Source: Acestrorhynchus altus (Eukaryota; Chordata; Actinopteri; Characiformes; Acestrorhynchidae). Taken from it: a stretch of DNA of 64,000 nucleotides. Where the stretch lies: positions 18,184,379-18,248,378 of the forward strand of contig CM067523.1 in NCBI GenBank assembly GCA_034509495.1, written 5' to 3'. How positions within the stretch are numbered: position 1 is the stretch's first letter; each line of letters begins with the position of its first letter. This document shows positions 44,850 to 56,810 of the stretch, in pieces. The translations under genes and the position numbers were made by a program. The notes below the pieces were generated by a model. It was not told the origin of the DNA. It was given only the letters and a program-made list of their open reading frames with translations, and did no database searches.

Positions 44850-45400
44850 TATGACCACCTCATATTTTTTTCCAGCTCCTCTGTCCATACAGGAGCACTT
44901 TGTAGTTTTATAATTACAAACTGTAGTCCATCTGTTTCTGTACATACTTTATTCTCCTCAATTCACCCTGATCTTCAATGGTCAGGACCCCACAGGACCA
45001 GCACAGAGCAGCTATTATGTGAGTGGTGGGTCATTCTCAGCACTGCAGTCACACTGACATGGAGGTGGTGTGTTAGTGTGTGTTGGACTGGTATGGGTGG
45101 ATCAGACACAGCAGAGCTGTCCAGTCACTGTCCGCTCTGTTAAACACTCCTACCATGTTGCTCCACCTTGTAGATGCACAGTTTGTGTTGGTCATCCTCT
45201 AGTGCTCACAGGATGCTGACCACAGGACACTGTTGAGTGGATGTTTCTGGTCGGTGGACTGTTCTCAGACCAGCAGTGACATTGAGGAGTTTAAACACTC
45301 CAGCAGCACTGCTGTGTCTGATGCACTCATACTCGTACACGAGTCTGCACTCTTTCATCTTTTAATTTATGTTGATGTCAAAAATGACACGCTACAAACT
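44850..45400 (-). mobile_element. MITE M2, long copy
   Basis: Contains 'ttataattacaaactgtagt', 'cttcaatggtcaggacccca', 'ctattatgtgagtggtgggt', 'agcactgcagtcacactgac', 'ggatcagacacagcagagct' and 'ccaccttgtagatgcacagt', the order typical of a widespread fish non-autonomous element. It shares several of these with 41975-42175. The strand is given only by convention. No transposase. Confidence 0.65.
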
Positions 45401-45759
45401 ACAAACACAAACGCGGTGTGGATTTAAAGCTGCACCTTCCACACAACTACTCTTATTGTTTTATTGAACTATGAGTGAGAAATAATGAATGTTATATTTC
45501 ATTGTGCTTCGTTACCGTCCACGATCCCTGCGAAGGGTTAAGAGATTTTACAAAACTCGTTAACAGGCTAACTGCTGATTATTACAGTGTCAATGAGCTG
45601 AAAAAGTGTGGTTGCCCCTCTAAACAAGGGAACTTACTAACGCTTAGTGTTTTCAATTACGTTAATGATTCCTTAATCAGTAATGCCACAATCAAACTAG
45701 ATGTTTTATGCACTTTGCATCGCCATTTCCTTAATTTCTTCTTAAAGAATATGTCTTAA
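45401..45759. other. Unassigned sequence
   Basis: Between two MITEs. The 94-codon frame at 45475-45759 has no domain and runs into the M1 border. Confidence 0.4.
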
Positions 45760-46323
45760 CTCTTAGAAACCAATATCCACACTTTGCAGGCAGTCACATG
45801 CCATTTTCTAGGCTTCATAACTCAGGATCAAAGTAACCTATAGACATGATACACATGCCATTGCAAACTAATTTAATTGTTGTGGTCTCATCGTGTGATT
45901 AATTATCAGTGAGTAATCCAGCTCAGAATTTATTTAAACTCATTTCTAACTGAAATAAATCCCAGTTTAAATGCCAAAGAAGCTTCCAGTGCATGTTTAC
46001 TGCTCTGTCCTTGAGTACTAGCCATACAAGAAGGGAGGGACTATTTGCTGTTTTATTGCTCACACAGTGTTCAAATACATAATACATACATAAATAATTA
46101 AACTAAATAAGGACATTTATGTTTATTATTATTATTATAAATATCCTTCAATATCAATCAAATCATTTTAAATAATCCATCAAAATTATTGCAGTTAGGA
46201 TGTTCTGACAATTACAATAACTGATATGTGTAACTGTCTCCTGTAAATACTCTACTTTTTTGGTGAATAAAAGTATGTCAAACTATAAAAATAACCCACA
46301 AAATTGGCCTAGAGTTCTAAAGC
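45760..46323 (+). mobile_element. piggyBac-like MITE M1, copy B with TTAA on both sides
   Basis: The best-bounded copy: TTAA at 45756-45759 and again at 46324-46327, 564 bp between. It begins CTCTTAGAAACC and ends GAGTTCTAAAGC. Landmarks: 'cacactttgcaggcagtcac', 'gccattttctaggctt', 'gacatgatacacat', 'tgcatgtttactgctctg', 'ttgctcacacagtgttc'. TTAA duplication is the hallmark of piggyBac transposition, but no transposase is present, so the superfamily is inferred. Confidence 0.8.
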
Positions 46324-48145
46324 TTAATGTGGAGAGATGTTATTCTAGTACTGAATACATGAAAATATGTTTATCTAAAGTGTTTGTTTAAACAAAGTTT
46401 AAAGTTAAAATTTAAAGTTTTGAAATTGGTTTCACAAGTTAAAATTGGTAGATTTTTGTCCTCTTACTACACAGACTCTAAAGAGACAAAGCAGGACATA
46501 TACAGCTCTGTGTTCTTAGATTTCAGCTCCTGAAGCTGGCCAAATAAGTTAGTAACAATCAACATGGCAGCTGCCGATCTGGATGTTGCTCATACAGTAG
46601 ATGCATCTGTTGTGATTTCAATAAAAACATTAACGTAGACAATGTGGACTGTATACTGATTGCACATCTGCCATTGAGCTAAAAAGTTAAAGACATTTAA
46701 TGACTCAGCTATATGCCAAACCATATTATTCCAGCCTATATAATCGAATTCTAACGGGATAAAACATCATACTCCAATGTGTGTCCAATTTGCTTCATTT
46801 TCTTCCCTTCTTTCCCGTTTTTCATTAAACAAAAACAAAAGTACTAATGTATGAAGTATGAATTTACACATTGTGTCCATTTGACATGAAACTGCTTGAA
46901 CACGCATCATGTCGGACTCCAAACTCAGGAGACGGACCCCTTCTGAAGAGGATTTGAAGGCAGCATATTTATTTATCTCCTGATAACACACGGGTTGGGG
47001 AGAAAGGAAGGAAAACTAAAGAAAGTGTTACTTAAACTAGGTTAATACATTACATATGTTAATAATATTTACAATAATCATTCCTCCACCAGTCAGTGTA
47101 AACTCTGATAACTAGCTAAGCAGTCTAATTGAAAAAGACATTATATATTATTTATTTATTTATCTGGGCATTTCCATTTATAGTACGTGACTTGAAAGTC
47201 CAACCACGTTCCTTCCCTGGTGGGCTGGACAGGTGTAGCTCTGATATTATTTTGGTAACTCGGAGGGATTTAAACAGTGGAGCATTATAAAAAATGGAAG
47301 TTCTGTTCTATAATAAAAGTTGTGCAATTACTTGTTGGTTGTTTCCCTCACTGATGACAAAGTAGGACAGATAATCTTGTGTTTTCCCTGTATTAGTAAT
47401 CCAGATAAGTCTCCGCATTGTAAATTCCTACACTCTTAATGTGGCGTTCAGGGGGAAATATTGATATGTAGAAGATGTGTAGGAGAAAAACACATTATTT
47501 ACTCTAGTACAGTGTCAGATATACAGAATATGACAAATGAGTTCTCACATGTCATTACAAATCCATTGACTGCCTCTTCAGAGCTCCAGCTCCTTGAGGA
47601 GAACAGTCGATGCATGCGTTTTCAGGACTGTTTAAAATACCCATGCCTAATACCCCTGATGATGGATGGTTGGACGTCCATATGGCAGAGGCGGACTGGG
47701 GAAGCCTGATGAAATTACAATGCGGGTTGATTGATCTGGGCACTTCATGCTGGCTGACTGGAGAACCGGGTTAAACTGATGAATAGACATTCATGTCAGA
47801 AGGTGTGGCTGAAGGACAATGTGGAGATGGTCAGGAGGTTTGACCTTCGCAATCTTCACAGATTCTCCATTTGGGCTCAGATCAAAAGCAGCAAACCAAA
47901 AACTGTCAGTCACCTTTGAGCTGGAATTCGTCTTTGGTAGCAAACAGAAAAGAAAAGGGGAGTTTTCAGGGCAGATTGTCAATCTTTTTATTTATAACAC
48001 GAGATTCTGTAAGTGTAACAAAAAATACACTGTATTAATTTAAGGAAAAGTAAATAATGTAAAGCAATTTGTAATCAAAGTGTAATGAAATTAGTCAAAT
48101 TTCATTTTCAGTTACCTTTTCATCCCTTGTTTCCATAGAAATCAT
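46324..48145. other. Unassigned gene-less stretch
   Basis: 1.8 kb, AT-rich to balanced. Open frames at 47461-48043 on both strands overlap each other and show no domain. Confidence 0.4.
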
Positions 48146-48215
48146 TTACATTTACATTTATGGCATTTTAACAGACACCCTCATCCAGAGTGACTTAGAA
48201 AAGTGTTTTGCCACC
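48146..48215 (+). mobile_element. Short retroposon fragment
   Basis: 'catttacatttacatttatg' followed by 'gcattttaacagacaccct' and 'catccagagtgacttagaaa' is a very common fish retroposon segment (SINE or LINE 3' region) recognised from memory. Family not named. Confidence 0.55.
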
Positions 48216-48217
48216 CA

Positions 48218-48425
48218 CCATTGAAACACATAGCAACACCTTAACAACTAACCCTTTACATTAGCAACTGTGTAGTACCACCATAGCAGCCAACTACTAC
48301 AGTATAGCAACCACACCAGTAACATCTTAGCAGCCACCAAGCAAGCCCTTAGCAGCCTAACAATACAGATCTAACAGCATCATAGCAACCACCTTGGATA
48401 TCATAGTATCCAGGGAAACCACTTT
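48218..48425. repeat. Degenerate TAGCAACC minisatellite
   Basis: Recurring 'catagcaacacc', 'ttagcaac', 'catagcagccaac', 'tatagcaaccac', 'ttagcagccacc' and 'catagcaaccacc' phrases every 12-25 bp. It links the retroposon fragment and the TTA tract. Confidence 0.75.
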
Positions 48426-48448
48426 AGATGCACAACCAAAATTTCTAC

Positions 48449-48454
48449 TTTATT

Positions 48455-48524
<70 letters not shown>

Positions 48525-48525
48525 T
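48449..48525. repeat. (TTA)n microsatellite
   Basis: TTA units with two TTAG variants. Confidence 0.93.
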
Positions 48526-49622
48526 GACCTCATTGATTATAATGAGTGACATGTCATCAATAGCTCATATGAATTCACAGTGTGCATTTTTATAACTTGT
48601 GATAAACAAGCATCATGATGTACATGATAGTGCACATTGTAATATAATAACAAAAAACGTTGCACATATTGCATCCAGAAGAAAGTGTTAGATTGCAATA
48701 ATTTAACTTTTCCTCCATACTCTGTAGTGAAGACCGGCCTTCACCTCCACAAGTTTAGTTTCCTCATTAGTTTCAAACAGGCTTCTTTACATTATGACCA
48801 TTGATTACTAATTACACGCTATTACTGTAGGGACACATAAAGCAGTAATTAATGATACATTCTTTAATTACAAAAAGAGATCCATTTATTCCAATCAATT
48901 TTGAGGTAGATGCACTATTGTGTTTCGTTTGGTCTTCAATTCTTTTTAGAGTTGGATCTAATTTTGCCATGTTGGTTGAGCTGCTATACTACCTCCTATT
49001 TCAGAGCTGTGGTGTTTAATTTTACACTGAAAGGATCCAAACAGAGAACAGCAGAGTCTAACACACTTTCATTTCTGTGCTGAGAGATGCTGGATGGGCT
49101 ATGAAGTTCCACTGCAGTTCTAGAAGTTGGTTGTGTAGTGGAGTGGATAACACCATTGCCCTCCTTGTGGAATAGCAATGTAAAAGGAATGTCAAGAATT
49201 TCAAACCTGATTGTTTTCATATCCAAAACCAACATGGTCTCATGACCTTTCTGTACTTGTTCTCTGTGGACAAATGTAACACCTCTCGAATATGTACTCA
49301 TAGGCTGTCCTGCAAACATATGTTGTGTCTCTGTTGAGTCTGTCTGTAACTGACTAATTAGACTTATGTTTTACTTGACAGCCTCACAAGTACCTGACAT
49401 GTCCTCTTCACCGGGGCTTCATAACCAAGCCATTTCTCTGGGAAAGGATATTCCAGAGTTGACTTCTCTTCCACAGAACAAATAAGAGTAGATGTGCCAA
49501 CGTTCCGGAGAACATTTTTAATTTAGCACCTTCAAATGCAAATGCAGGTTCTGGCAACCACGCCTAAGCAGATCTCAGCATTGATTGGCTCTTGGACTCT
49601 TGGTTGTTTTTCTTGAATCTTC
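48526..49622. other. Unassigned sequence
   Basis: The minus frame at 48996-49319 (107 codons) is the cleanest non-repeat open frame in the window, but it shows no known domain and no splice context that I can see. Low confidence that it is coding. Confidence 0.35.
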
Positions 49623-49970
49623 ATCTTCTTCTTCTTCTTCTTCTTTTGGCTGCTCCCTTTAGGGGTCACCACAGCAGATCATCTTGCCCTATCCCCTGCC
49701 TCCTCTACTGTTCTGACTTTACTACTCTAACCTCCACACTCCTGCCTTTCCTTCTCTCTCACTGCCTTCTAACCCACCTTCCTCCTCTCCTCCTTGATGG
49801 TCTTCGACCTACAGTAGTCCAATTTCCATCGGCACCCTTCAGGTCAACAGCACCGGAGGCGGTCGTTGTTAACCCGGGCCTCGACCGATCCAGTTTGGCA
49901 GTCATATTCCTGATCTGCATTGTAGTTTTGGCACCAGCACTATTATTTGAGGATCACATCTTAGAATTCC
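49623..49970. mobile_element. Retroposon pieces (LINE 3' end, antisense)
   Basis: (CTT)n followed by 'ttttggctgctccctttagg' and 'ggtcaccacagcagatcatc' is the antisense 3' end of a widespread fish LINE with a (GAA)n tail. A second phrase, 'ttgttaacccgggcctcgac' with 'cgatccagtttggcag', from about 49866, is likewise repeat-derived. The 228-codon frame 49592-50278 runs through these repeats and is not a gene. Confidence 0.55.
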
Positions 49971-49974
49971 TGAT

Positions 49975-50290
49975 CATGCATGCTTTTCATCGACAGACAG
50001 ACAGTCAGAGAGAGCAAAATTCCCAATGCTCTCTTTGGGTGGATAGATGGTGCTCTCTCCCCACATTATACCCAGTGCAGTGCTGGTTCAATCATCTGTC
50101 AACCACTGGGAACTGGGAGCCTGGCACTTTCCTCCAAGTGCATTGGCTGCCCAGCAATACTGCAATGACGGCAGTTCATAAAGAGGTGGTGGCTGGTTTC
50201 ACAGGTACTGTTTGTCTTCACCCTCCCAGTGTCGGGAGCATCGTATATGATAGTGAGAGAGGTAACAGGGTTGGGTAATTGGCTCTCTTT
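49975..50290 (+). mobile_element. SINE body copy, plus orientation
   Basis: 'cagagagagcaaaattccca', 'gtggatagatggtgctctct', a middle 'gcactttcctccaagtgcat' and the end 'acagggttgggtaattggct'. The first two match the SINE at 43163-43581 in inverse and the last matches the tail fragment at 1290-1335. The tRNA head is missing. The tail continues into a T/C-rich run. Confidence 0.6.
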
Positions 50291-51865
50291 TTCTCTGTCT
50301 GTCATATATAATTGCAGAACATGACTGAACTTCACATGCCTGCCAAATCTGTAACTTCAATATCTTCCCAGACTTTTATTCCATTTGTTCTTGAGGAAAA
50401 TCCTAATGAAAAGTCTACATCAGATCCATGATGTTTTTTAAACTGCAGAACTATTTACAGCTTTGCTCGTGTAATGATGGATCCTCTTGTCCTTGCAATT
50501 TAAACAAACCCCAAATAAGAACACTGGTGCCAGAATCTTCATTAAAACTGTGTGACTGGGATTTAGGAGGAAATTTCAACTTAATAATGATTAGTGAATG
50601 AGGCACAGGGCCTTCACTTCTGTTCGAGCCATTATTTTACTATAGTTTTTACATTTACTGGAGTGTGGTTTCTGGCTTTTCTGACCATTACAAACCAGTG
50701 AAAAGTGAACGGTTTGACCCTTGCCTGCAGGCGCTGACGAAAATCTTAGGAGATGATGAACAGAATATGAGAACAACATCCACAGGGGACAAGGAAGTCA
50801 CACTGCGGACAAGCGAGTTGTCAGGACAAGAAGTGATTAGAGAAATAAAACTGAAATCCAATACTTTGACAAGTCTGCCAGCACATTTGAATTTGACATT
50901 CAGGTGAAGGGAAAGTAAAAGCATAGGCTGTTTAGAGCATGTTGTTGCAGACTATTCTTGGTACATTTCATGCATCTGAAGGAAGGCAGCCATAACATTC
51001 ATTCTCAGGATGCAATTGAGACCATCAATCACGTCAAAGAAATGCTTCTGGCAGAAGAAATGTATGTTTTACAAAAAACATATATATATATATAAAAATT
51101 CTGATCATTATACTCAGCCTTAATGAATATAAATAAAAATATAGCTGAGAGTGGCAATCGTTGGGGTCCATATTAGACTAATCAGACCCATTTCATGTTC
51201 ATTCCTGGAACAGAAGCCACATTATATGGAGAGTGTACATGTGACGTACCTGCAGATGTGCGATTGGCTGATACTGTCCATGCATATAAAACATCTACAT
51301 AACAATAAAACATGAGACTCCTACATACCAGTCCAATATCTGTGACTGCTACAAGTTAATTAGTTTAACACATTTTGCCAATTATAATTTCTAGTTATGT
51401 CTCATGTCTTGTGATTTTTGTTCTATGGCGAGATCTTTGTCCAAAATATCTCACCTCCATGTCTGGATGGCTCACGGTGGCTGCTCCGCAAAACATTTGT
51501 GCATGAAATAAACAAACAAACAAACAAAGAAGAAATACAAAATACAATAATCAACCAGCACCTACGATGGTTGGACGCCTAACAAACAGCAGGAGGCTTC
51601 TTCACATTTAACCACTGAACCTTAGAAATGGATATAATTCATTACCCCAATCTGACCTTTCTTTTGCCCCCTCAACAGCTGCTGGCTCTTACAACCCAAT
51701 AGCCTGGAGAATATAGATATGAAGTCCAAGTGCTTTGCTAACAGTTCCATGCTGAAAAAATGTGCTTAAGATTTGCATGATGTGTGTGACATTTAACTAT
51801 AAATTCAACAGAAAATACAACTCGCTCTATTGATTTATTGATTCACAACTTCATTCTGACACTGA
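50291..51865. other. Unassigned gene-less stretch
   Basis: Includes a short (TA)n at 51079-51094 and (AAAC)n at 51508-51528. The 80-codon frame 50665-50907 has no recognised domain. Confidence 0.4.
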
Positions 51866-52110
51866 CGTGATGTTCAGCCAAAAGTAGTGCTCATAGGCAG
51901 ATACATTCTGGAACATTGTTGTGAGGATATGGTTACATTCAGCAATACGAGTGTTAGTGATGTCAGGATTCTGGATGAACACCTCCACATCTCCAGCTCC
52001 CCATCTCATCCCAGAAGTAGTGGATGGAGGACCATAATTCCAGATAAGACAGTTCAACTGCACGACAACTCAGTGCTGGAGGGCTTTATACCTTGGACTT
52101 GGCAAGCTGT
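51866..52110 (+). mobile_element. MITE M3, partial copy
   Basis: 'ttcagcaatacgagtgttag', 'tgatgtcaggattctggatg', 'agtagtggatggaggaccat' and 'ataattccagataagacagt' parallel the copy at 61075-61475 ('ttcagcaacaatagcatc', 'gtattggatggagcacca', 'ttccagagaatgcggtt'). Ends missing. Confidence 0.6.
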
Positions 52111-52129
52111 CAGAAACGGGTGTATCTAC

Positions 52130-52257
52130 AGACAGACAGACAGACATACAGCTAGATAGATAGACGAACACTCAGACAGATGGAGAGACAGACTCACAGA
52201 TAGACAGACATACAGAAAAATAGACCAACACTCAGACAGATTGAGAGACAGACATAC
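52130..52257. repeat. Degenerate (CAGA)n
   Basis: CAGACAGA, CATACAGATAGA and similar units. It forms the left shoulder of the GATA tract. Confidence 0.85.

Positions 52258-52352
<95 letters not shown>
52258..52352. repeat. (GATA)n microsatellite
   Basis: About 23 uninterrupted GATA units. It produces Tyr-Leu-Ser-Ile runs in minus-strand frames. Confidence 0.97.
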
Positions 52353-52353
<1 letters not shown>

Positions 52354-53099
52354 CTCCTCTCAGCAAATAAGCAGAATTTAAGCAGAACCATAAATAACTT
52401 AATTGTGAACAGAGCTCTCGATAGAACAGGGCTGCAGTTAAACTTTTGTTCATAAGAGCACAGTAACCAATCTCTTTAATGCAAAAAGGGAGATGAAAAT
52501 TATCATCAAGAGCATCTTCCTCTTGCTGCTAGACATGGTCAGATTTCATTAGCATGCTGGCATTCACTGTCTCTGATAGCAGCCTTTGAAACTGTGACCC
52601 GGTGTCACTTGTATGGAGACGTATGGAAGAAAACACGGTGAATTTGCATGCAGTCCTCTTATCAAAGCTGGCTGGTGGATCTGGGGGCAGAAGCATGGCT
52701 GATGTCTGAGTCTGATAGGCCTTTAGTGTCATAATTAGACTGGGGGGTGGTCCTCATTCTCCCTCCATGCTGAACCATCTTGTCCTCTTGTTCTCTCTCT
52801 CGATCTTCTCCCTACTGTGATTTTTGATGATTTTTGATGATGAGGTTTGTGCCCAGTGGAGATCCTAGGTGTCTTTTAAATGCTGTTTTAATCCCCTCTC
52901 TGGAGGTATAGGGAGTTTTCTTCATTTCCATTAAAAGCGAAAAATATTTTATTCTCTGTAAGATCCACCAAAAAAACATACTTTTAAAAGTCTCCATTCA
53001 GTCTTGTCTGAAACTGGTGAAATCAAACATACAAAGGTGAGGGGAGGCTAAAAGACCCATGGTCAAATTAAGAGTGAAGGCAAGTTGTACAGCTGCTGC
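52353..53099. other. Unassigned sequence
   Basis: No element recognised. A 13-bp local duplication ('gatttttgatgat') lies at 52820-52843. Confidence 0.4.
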
Positions 53100-53290
53100 C
53101 TTCAGGATCACTTACATGATAGTATCCTCAGGAAGAACAAACAGGAGAGATTGCACTAGTCAAGCCTGAAGATTCCAAGGGACTGAACGAGCACCTGAGT
53201 GGTCTCCCTGGAGGGGACGACTTGAATTCTCTGGATGTTGTAGAGGAGCAACATGCACGACCATGTGAGGCTTGCACAGCCTGTATTTTG
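53100..53290 (-). mobile_element. Probable LINE ORF2 fragment, antisense
   Basis: 'ttgcactagtcaagcctgaa', 'gagcacctgagtggtctccc', 'tctggatgttgtagaggagc' is the antisense of a common fish LINE reverse transcriptase region by memory. It lies near the LINE endonuclease fragment at 54070-54625, also minus, with the telomere-like array between. No long frame remains. Confidence 0.4.
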
Positions 53291-53311
53291 CAGTTGTTAA
53301 CTTCACTGAAA

Positions 53312-53765
53312 CTTAACCTTTACCCTAACCCTAACCTAAACTTTGTGTGAATTAACCTACACTCAGCTTAAACTTAACCTAACCCAAACCCTAACCATAA
53401 CCTAAACTTTGTGTGAATTAACCTACACTCAGCTTAAACTTAACCTAACCCAAACCCTAACCATAACCTAACCATAACCTTAACCAAAACCTAAACTCAA
53501 ACTTAACCTAACCATTCCATTAACCTTAACCATAACCTAAACATATCCTAACCATAAAACTAACCTTAATCATAACCTAAACTCAGCCTAAACCTAACCA
53601 TAACCTAACCATTACCCTAACCAAAACCTAAACTCAAACTTAACCTAACCATTACCTAAACATAGTCTAACCCTTTTCATAACCATAGCCTAAAGTTAAC
53701 CTAACCCTATTTCTAATCTTATACATAATATAAACATAACTGTACCCCGACCCCAACCACAACCA
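53312..53765. repeat. Telomere-like array (C-rich on plus) with perfect 66-bp duplication
   Basis: CCTAACC, AACCATAACC and CCTAAACTCA variants over about 450 bp, the reverse orientation of the array at 3957-4728. Positions 53335-53400 and 53401-53466 are identical, a perfect tandem duplication of a 66-bp unit that includes the non-telomeric spacer 'actttgtgtgaattaaccta'. The remainder is degenerate. Confidence 0.9.
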
Positions 53766-54069
53766 GTGTAGAATGTGAAATCCCTACTTTTTCCCGCATT
53801 AATTTCTTTTTGAAGCTCCATAATGGAGAAAATCAGCATGCAGTCAAGTTGAGTTCTGTGTATTTTGCAAAATATCAGTGGATGGAAACCCTTAATATAT
53901 GTTTAAAAATAATTCAGGAACATGAATCAAAAATGACAATGGGTTTACCACGTCTATGCCGAGGCTTCAAGATTCTTAACATGGAGGTACTTCTTGAAGG
54001 ATGCAAAGATTCGATGACGCTTGCAAATTTGCTGTGTAGAAGGATGATTTAGCTGCAGTTACTTCCGTT
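53766..54069. other. Unassigned sequence
   Basis: The 80-codon frame 53810-54052 has no recognised domain. Confidence 0.35.
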
Positions 54070-54625
54070 GAGAACGGAGAGATCGGGTTGAGCAGAGGTC
54101 ACAGTCTCACTGCCATTGTCTGCCACCTCCTTTCAACATCTATTAGTTCTCTCCAGTTGTTCTGCAGAAGACCTGTCAGCCATTAGGGCAGGTGGGCAAG
54201 ATCTTGCAGGTCTTGAAGTGAGAAGCAAGAGAGAATATAAAAACAGGCCAATAAAAAGAAAGTGTGTGTAGCAGTCTCCTGAGGAAGAGAGTAGAAGGAG
54301 TGAAGGTGTGGAAATTGTTAAGATAGCTGAAGCAAGCAGTAAGGGGAGGAAAGAGTGTAGGTTGTGGCAAGCCATGGAAGAGCTTGTAGAGAAAGTGTGT
54401 GCAGGATGAGCAGGAAGCAGTGTGTGGAGGATAAAAATGATGATCAGAGAAGTCGAGAGGAGTTACTGTCAGACCAAACACTGGGACAGGTCCACTAAAG
54501 GTCAAGTCCAGCATGTGGCCTTCTCTGGGTGTTGGACGAAACTGGTGGAACATGAAATGAATGAAGATAGCAATGGAAGAAGGTAGACAAGATAACGGCA
54601 ACATACCTGAATGATGGATCCACAA
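54070..54625 (-). mobile_element. LINE endonuclease/linker fragment
   Basis: The minus strand encodes 'QFRPTPREGHMLDLTFSGPV' followed by 'VFGLTVTPLDFSDHHF' (about 54440-54550). These are the GHTLDL and DFSDHH (catalytic SDH) motifs that end the apurinic-type endonuclease of L2/CR1-like LINEs. Further on, 'SRPARSCPPALM' (about 54180-54220) matches the SRPART-PPWL linker before the RT domain. Two frames are needed, and the RT itself is missing. Possibly the same family as the LINE at 13430-14460. Confidence 0.7.
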
Positions 54626-55479
54626 ATACTAGGAAGGGGATAAATAAACAATGAGCAATATGGGCAATATTTATTGAGCTACACATACAGAAGTAGTGTC
54701 TCTCAGTATGGTGGTGGTGTAACACAACACACCAGACATCGTGGAATAGAGTTGTAGAGATTCTTAATTGGGTCCTGTGATAATCCATTCCATGTGTCTT
54801 GAGTAGTTTCACTCAGATCCTGCAGATTTGTGGTGGGTGGAGAGTTGATAACAAGTGAAATAGCATCCAAAACATTTTCAAATGGGGACAGGGTCTGGCA
54901 ATGATTTGTTGGTCAAGACAAATGTGCCAATGCCATTGATATTAACAGGATGACTCAGGGAGGGTCTCACTCTTTGGTGAATTTCTGCAATTGTAGCTGA
55001 TGGGTCACTCAGCACAGTTTGGACAATCCCTCAGTTCTCCCTCTTTGTGGTTTAATTAGGTCTCCCAGATCCTTCATGTCGCTGGTGGATGCCAACACAA
55101 GCTACCTAGAACTCCTGCAACTGGCTACCTACACAAGTCAGAATGGAAAGCACAACTGGACGACCTCATATAGCCAGGCAGGTTCCGCACAGCCAAAGGA
55201 GGAACTTGACGCAGTAGGATGATGAGTGTACTGAAATGGGAAAATGAGAATGGAGTGAAATTCCATTCTTGATAATGCACCACCAATTCTAACCAATTCC
55301 TCCTGGAGAATGGGATAAGTTAAAGGCAAAGGACAAGAGTTGCGGAGTTCTCAGGAGTAATCCTTGTCTCTTTTAGAGGAAGATTCACAGGATCAAGTAG
55401 AGCAGCTATTAACACTTAATTTACACACTTAATTTATCCTAACCACAATGCTGCTAGTCCCATCTCTGTGACTCACACT
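54626..55479. other. Unassigned, repeat-like sequence
   Basis: The texture ('cacacatacagaagtagtgt', 'tcagatcctgcagatttgtg', 'caggcaggttccgcacagcc') suggests an old DNA transposon, but no end or transposase motif could be secured. Confidence 0.3.
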
Positions 55480-55610
55480 TCAACTGAACAGAAAATTCTC
55501 CGAGCTGGATTTTTCCCTGATAATTCATCTCATAATGAACAGACAATCCTTAGTTAAGAAGCCTAGAAAACGGCATGTAACTGCCAGCAAAGTGCAGATC
55601 ATGGGTCCGA
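55480..55610 (-). mobile_element. piggyBac-like MITE M1, copy F (end only)
   Basis: Read on plus: 'ccctgataattcatctcata', 'agcctagaaaacggcatgta', 'ctgccagcaaagtgcagatc'. It ends near 55607 without TTAA. Confidence 0.6.
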
Positions 55611-56756
55611 AAGTTACATTTTATCCCAATTTTTTATCCCAATTTGAAAGAACATGTTTGTGGCCGTTAGGACTCTCATAGCATATGTGATGTGATGTCC
55701 ATTTGAGTGCTGGTGGTCTTAGGTTTGCTGTTTCTCTTTTTATTTCTTTATTTTTTTTTATGGGACCATAATAAAGTTTGACTATGAGTCAAATTTTCCA
55801 ATACTACAATATATATATTTTTTTTACATTTTATTGTCATCCAATTTTTATAGTTCACCTAAAGTTTTGTTTTTAAGTTTCCCAGCTTTGCAGTGTGTTG
55901 CACGGTTGACAGTCCCTTGCCACTGTAAATAACTGTAGAATGCAGAACATGGCTAACTGCAATAAAATGGGTTAAGGATGCAAGGTGTCTTTTCTCTCTT
56001 ATTTTCTTTCGTGTTTTGTCTCCCTGTGAACAGCTGTTGCATTTTCTACATTCATTCAGCCCTCCTGCACAGAGCCATACAGTGGAAAGTGGAGAAACCA
56101 TTTCGGAGCGGCTGCTTAAGAGCAGCGTGTTATGAAAACTAGAAAAACTACGACACGCCGAGAATCTGTTTCCCCTCCATCATGGGTAATAAGGAAGCCG
56201 TGTGGCAGAAAGTTCCTAAATAAGGCTCAGCAGTGCCCACTCAGAAAACTCCAGAGAGAATTGGGGCTCCAGCCTGTCACCTGACATCCAAAGCACAACT
56301 AAAAGTGCAGTCATTATCCGAGAGAGGCCCAATTTCAGCAGCAAGCCTGGACTCAGCAGAGAAAATGCTAAACATATGCTGATCTATCACTGTCAAACAC
56401 AGTGGGTCTTCCTAATGGAGTGAAGGATTTAGAAATAAAGAAAGCGATTGTGTTGACTCCCATTTAACTAGCTTTTCGTTTTATTCACTTTGTTATATTT
56501 ATTCATGATCATTTGTACTTTGAACTTCTATTAAACATCACATCATGCCCATGAGGAAGTTCTACACAGAGTAAACGAAGACGGTCCAAAAATAAGGCTA
56601 TATTAACAGAATAACAGAATAAAAGGATATTATATTAAATTAAATATTATTTTAAATAACCTGAAACCCGACAACCACAACACAACTTGATGCAATAAAC
56701 AGTTTAAAAGTACAATAATAATGTGCAATACCCCCTCCTACAGGACTCATTTAGCA
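55611..56756. other. Unassigned; unique block 56100-56420
   Basis: The first part is AT-rich. 56100-56420 is unique and balanced ('tcccctccatcatgggtaat', 'gtgcagtcattatccgagag') and is a weak regulatory candidate. Confidence 0.35.
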
Positions 56757-56760
56757 TGCA

Positions 56761-56808
<48 letters not shown>

Positions 56809-56810
56809 AT
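56757..56810. repeat. (CTAT)n microsatellite
   Basis: About 13 CTAT units followed by a (TTTATA)n patch near 56848-56872. Confidence 0.95.

Noticed and set aside
48996..49319. 107-codon minus frame as a small gene
   Set aside because: No recognised domain, no splice or polyadenylation context, and length not exceptional for 64 kb of sequence. Left as unassigned.
49592..50278. Longest open frame (228 codons, plus)
   Set aside because: It runs through a LINE 3' end, a (CTT)n tract and a SINE body. The Leu-rich start is repeat translation, not a signal peptide.
54176..54625. 149-codon minus frame as a host gene
   Set aside because: Carries LINE endonuclease motifs (GHMLDL, DFSDHH) and is part of a retrotransposon fragment.
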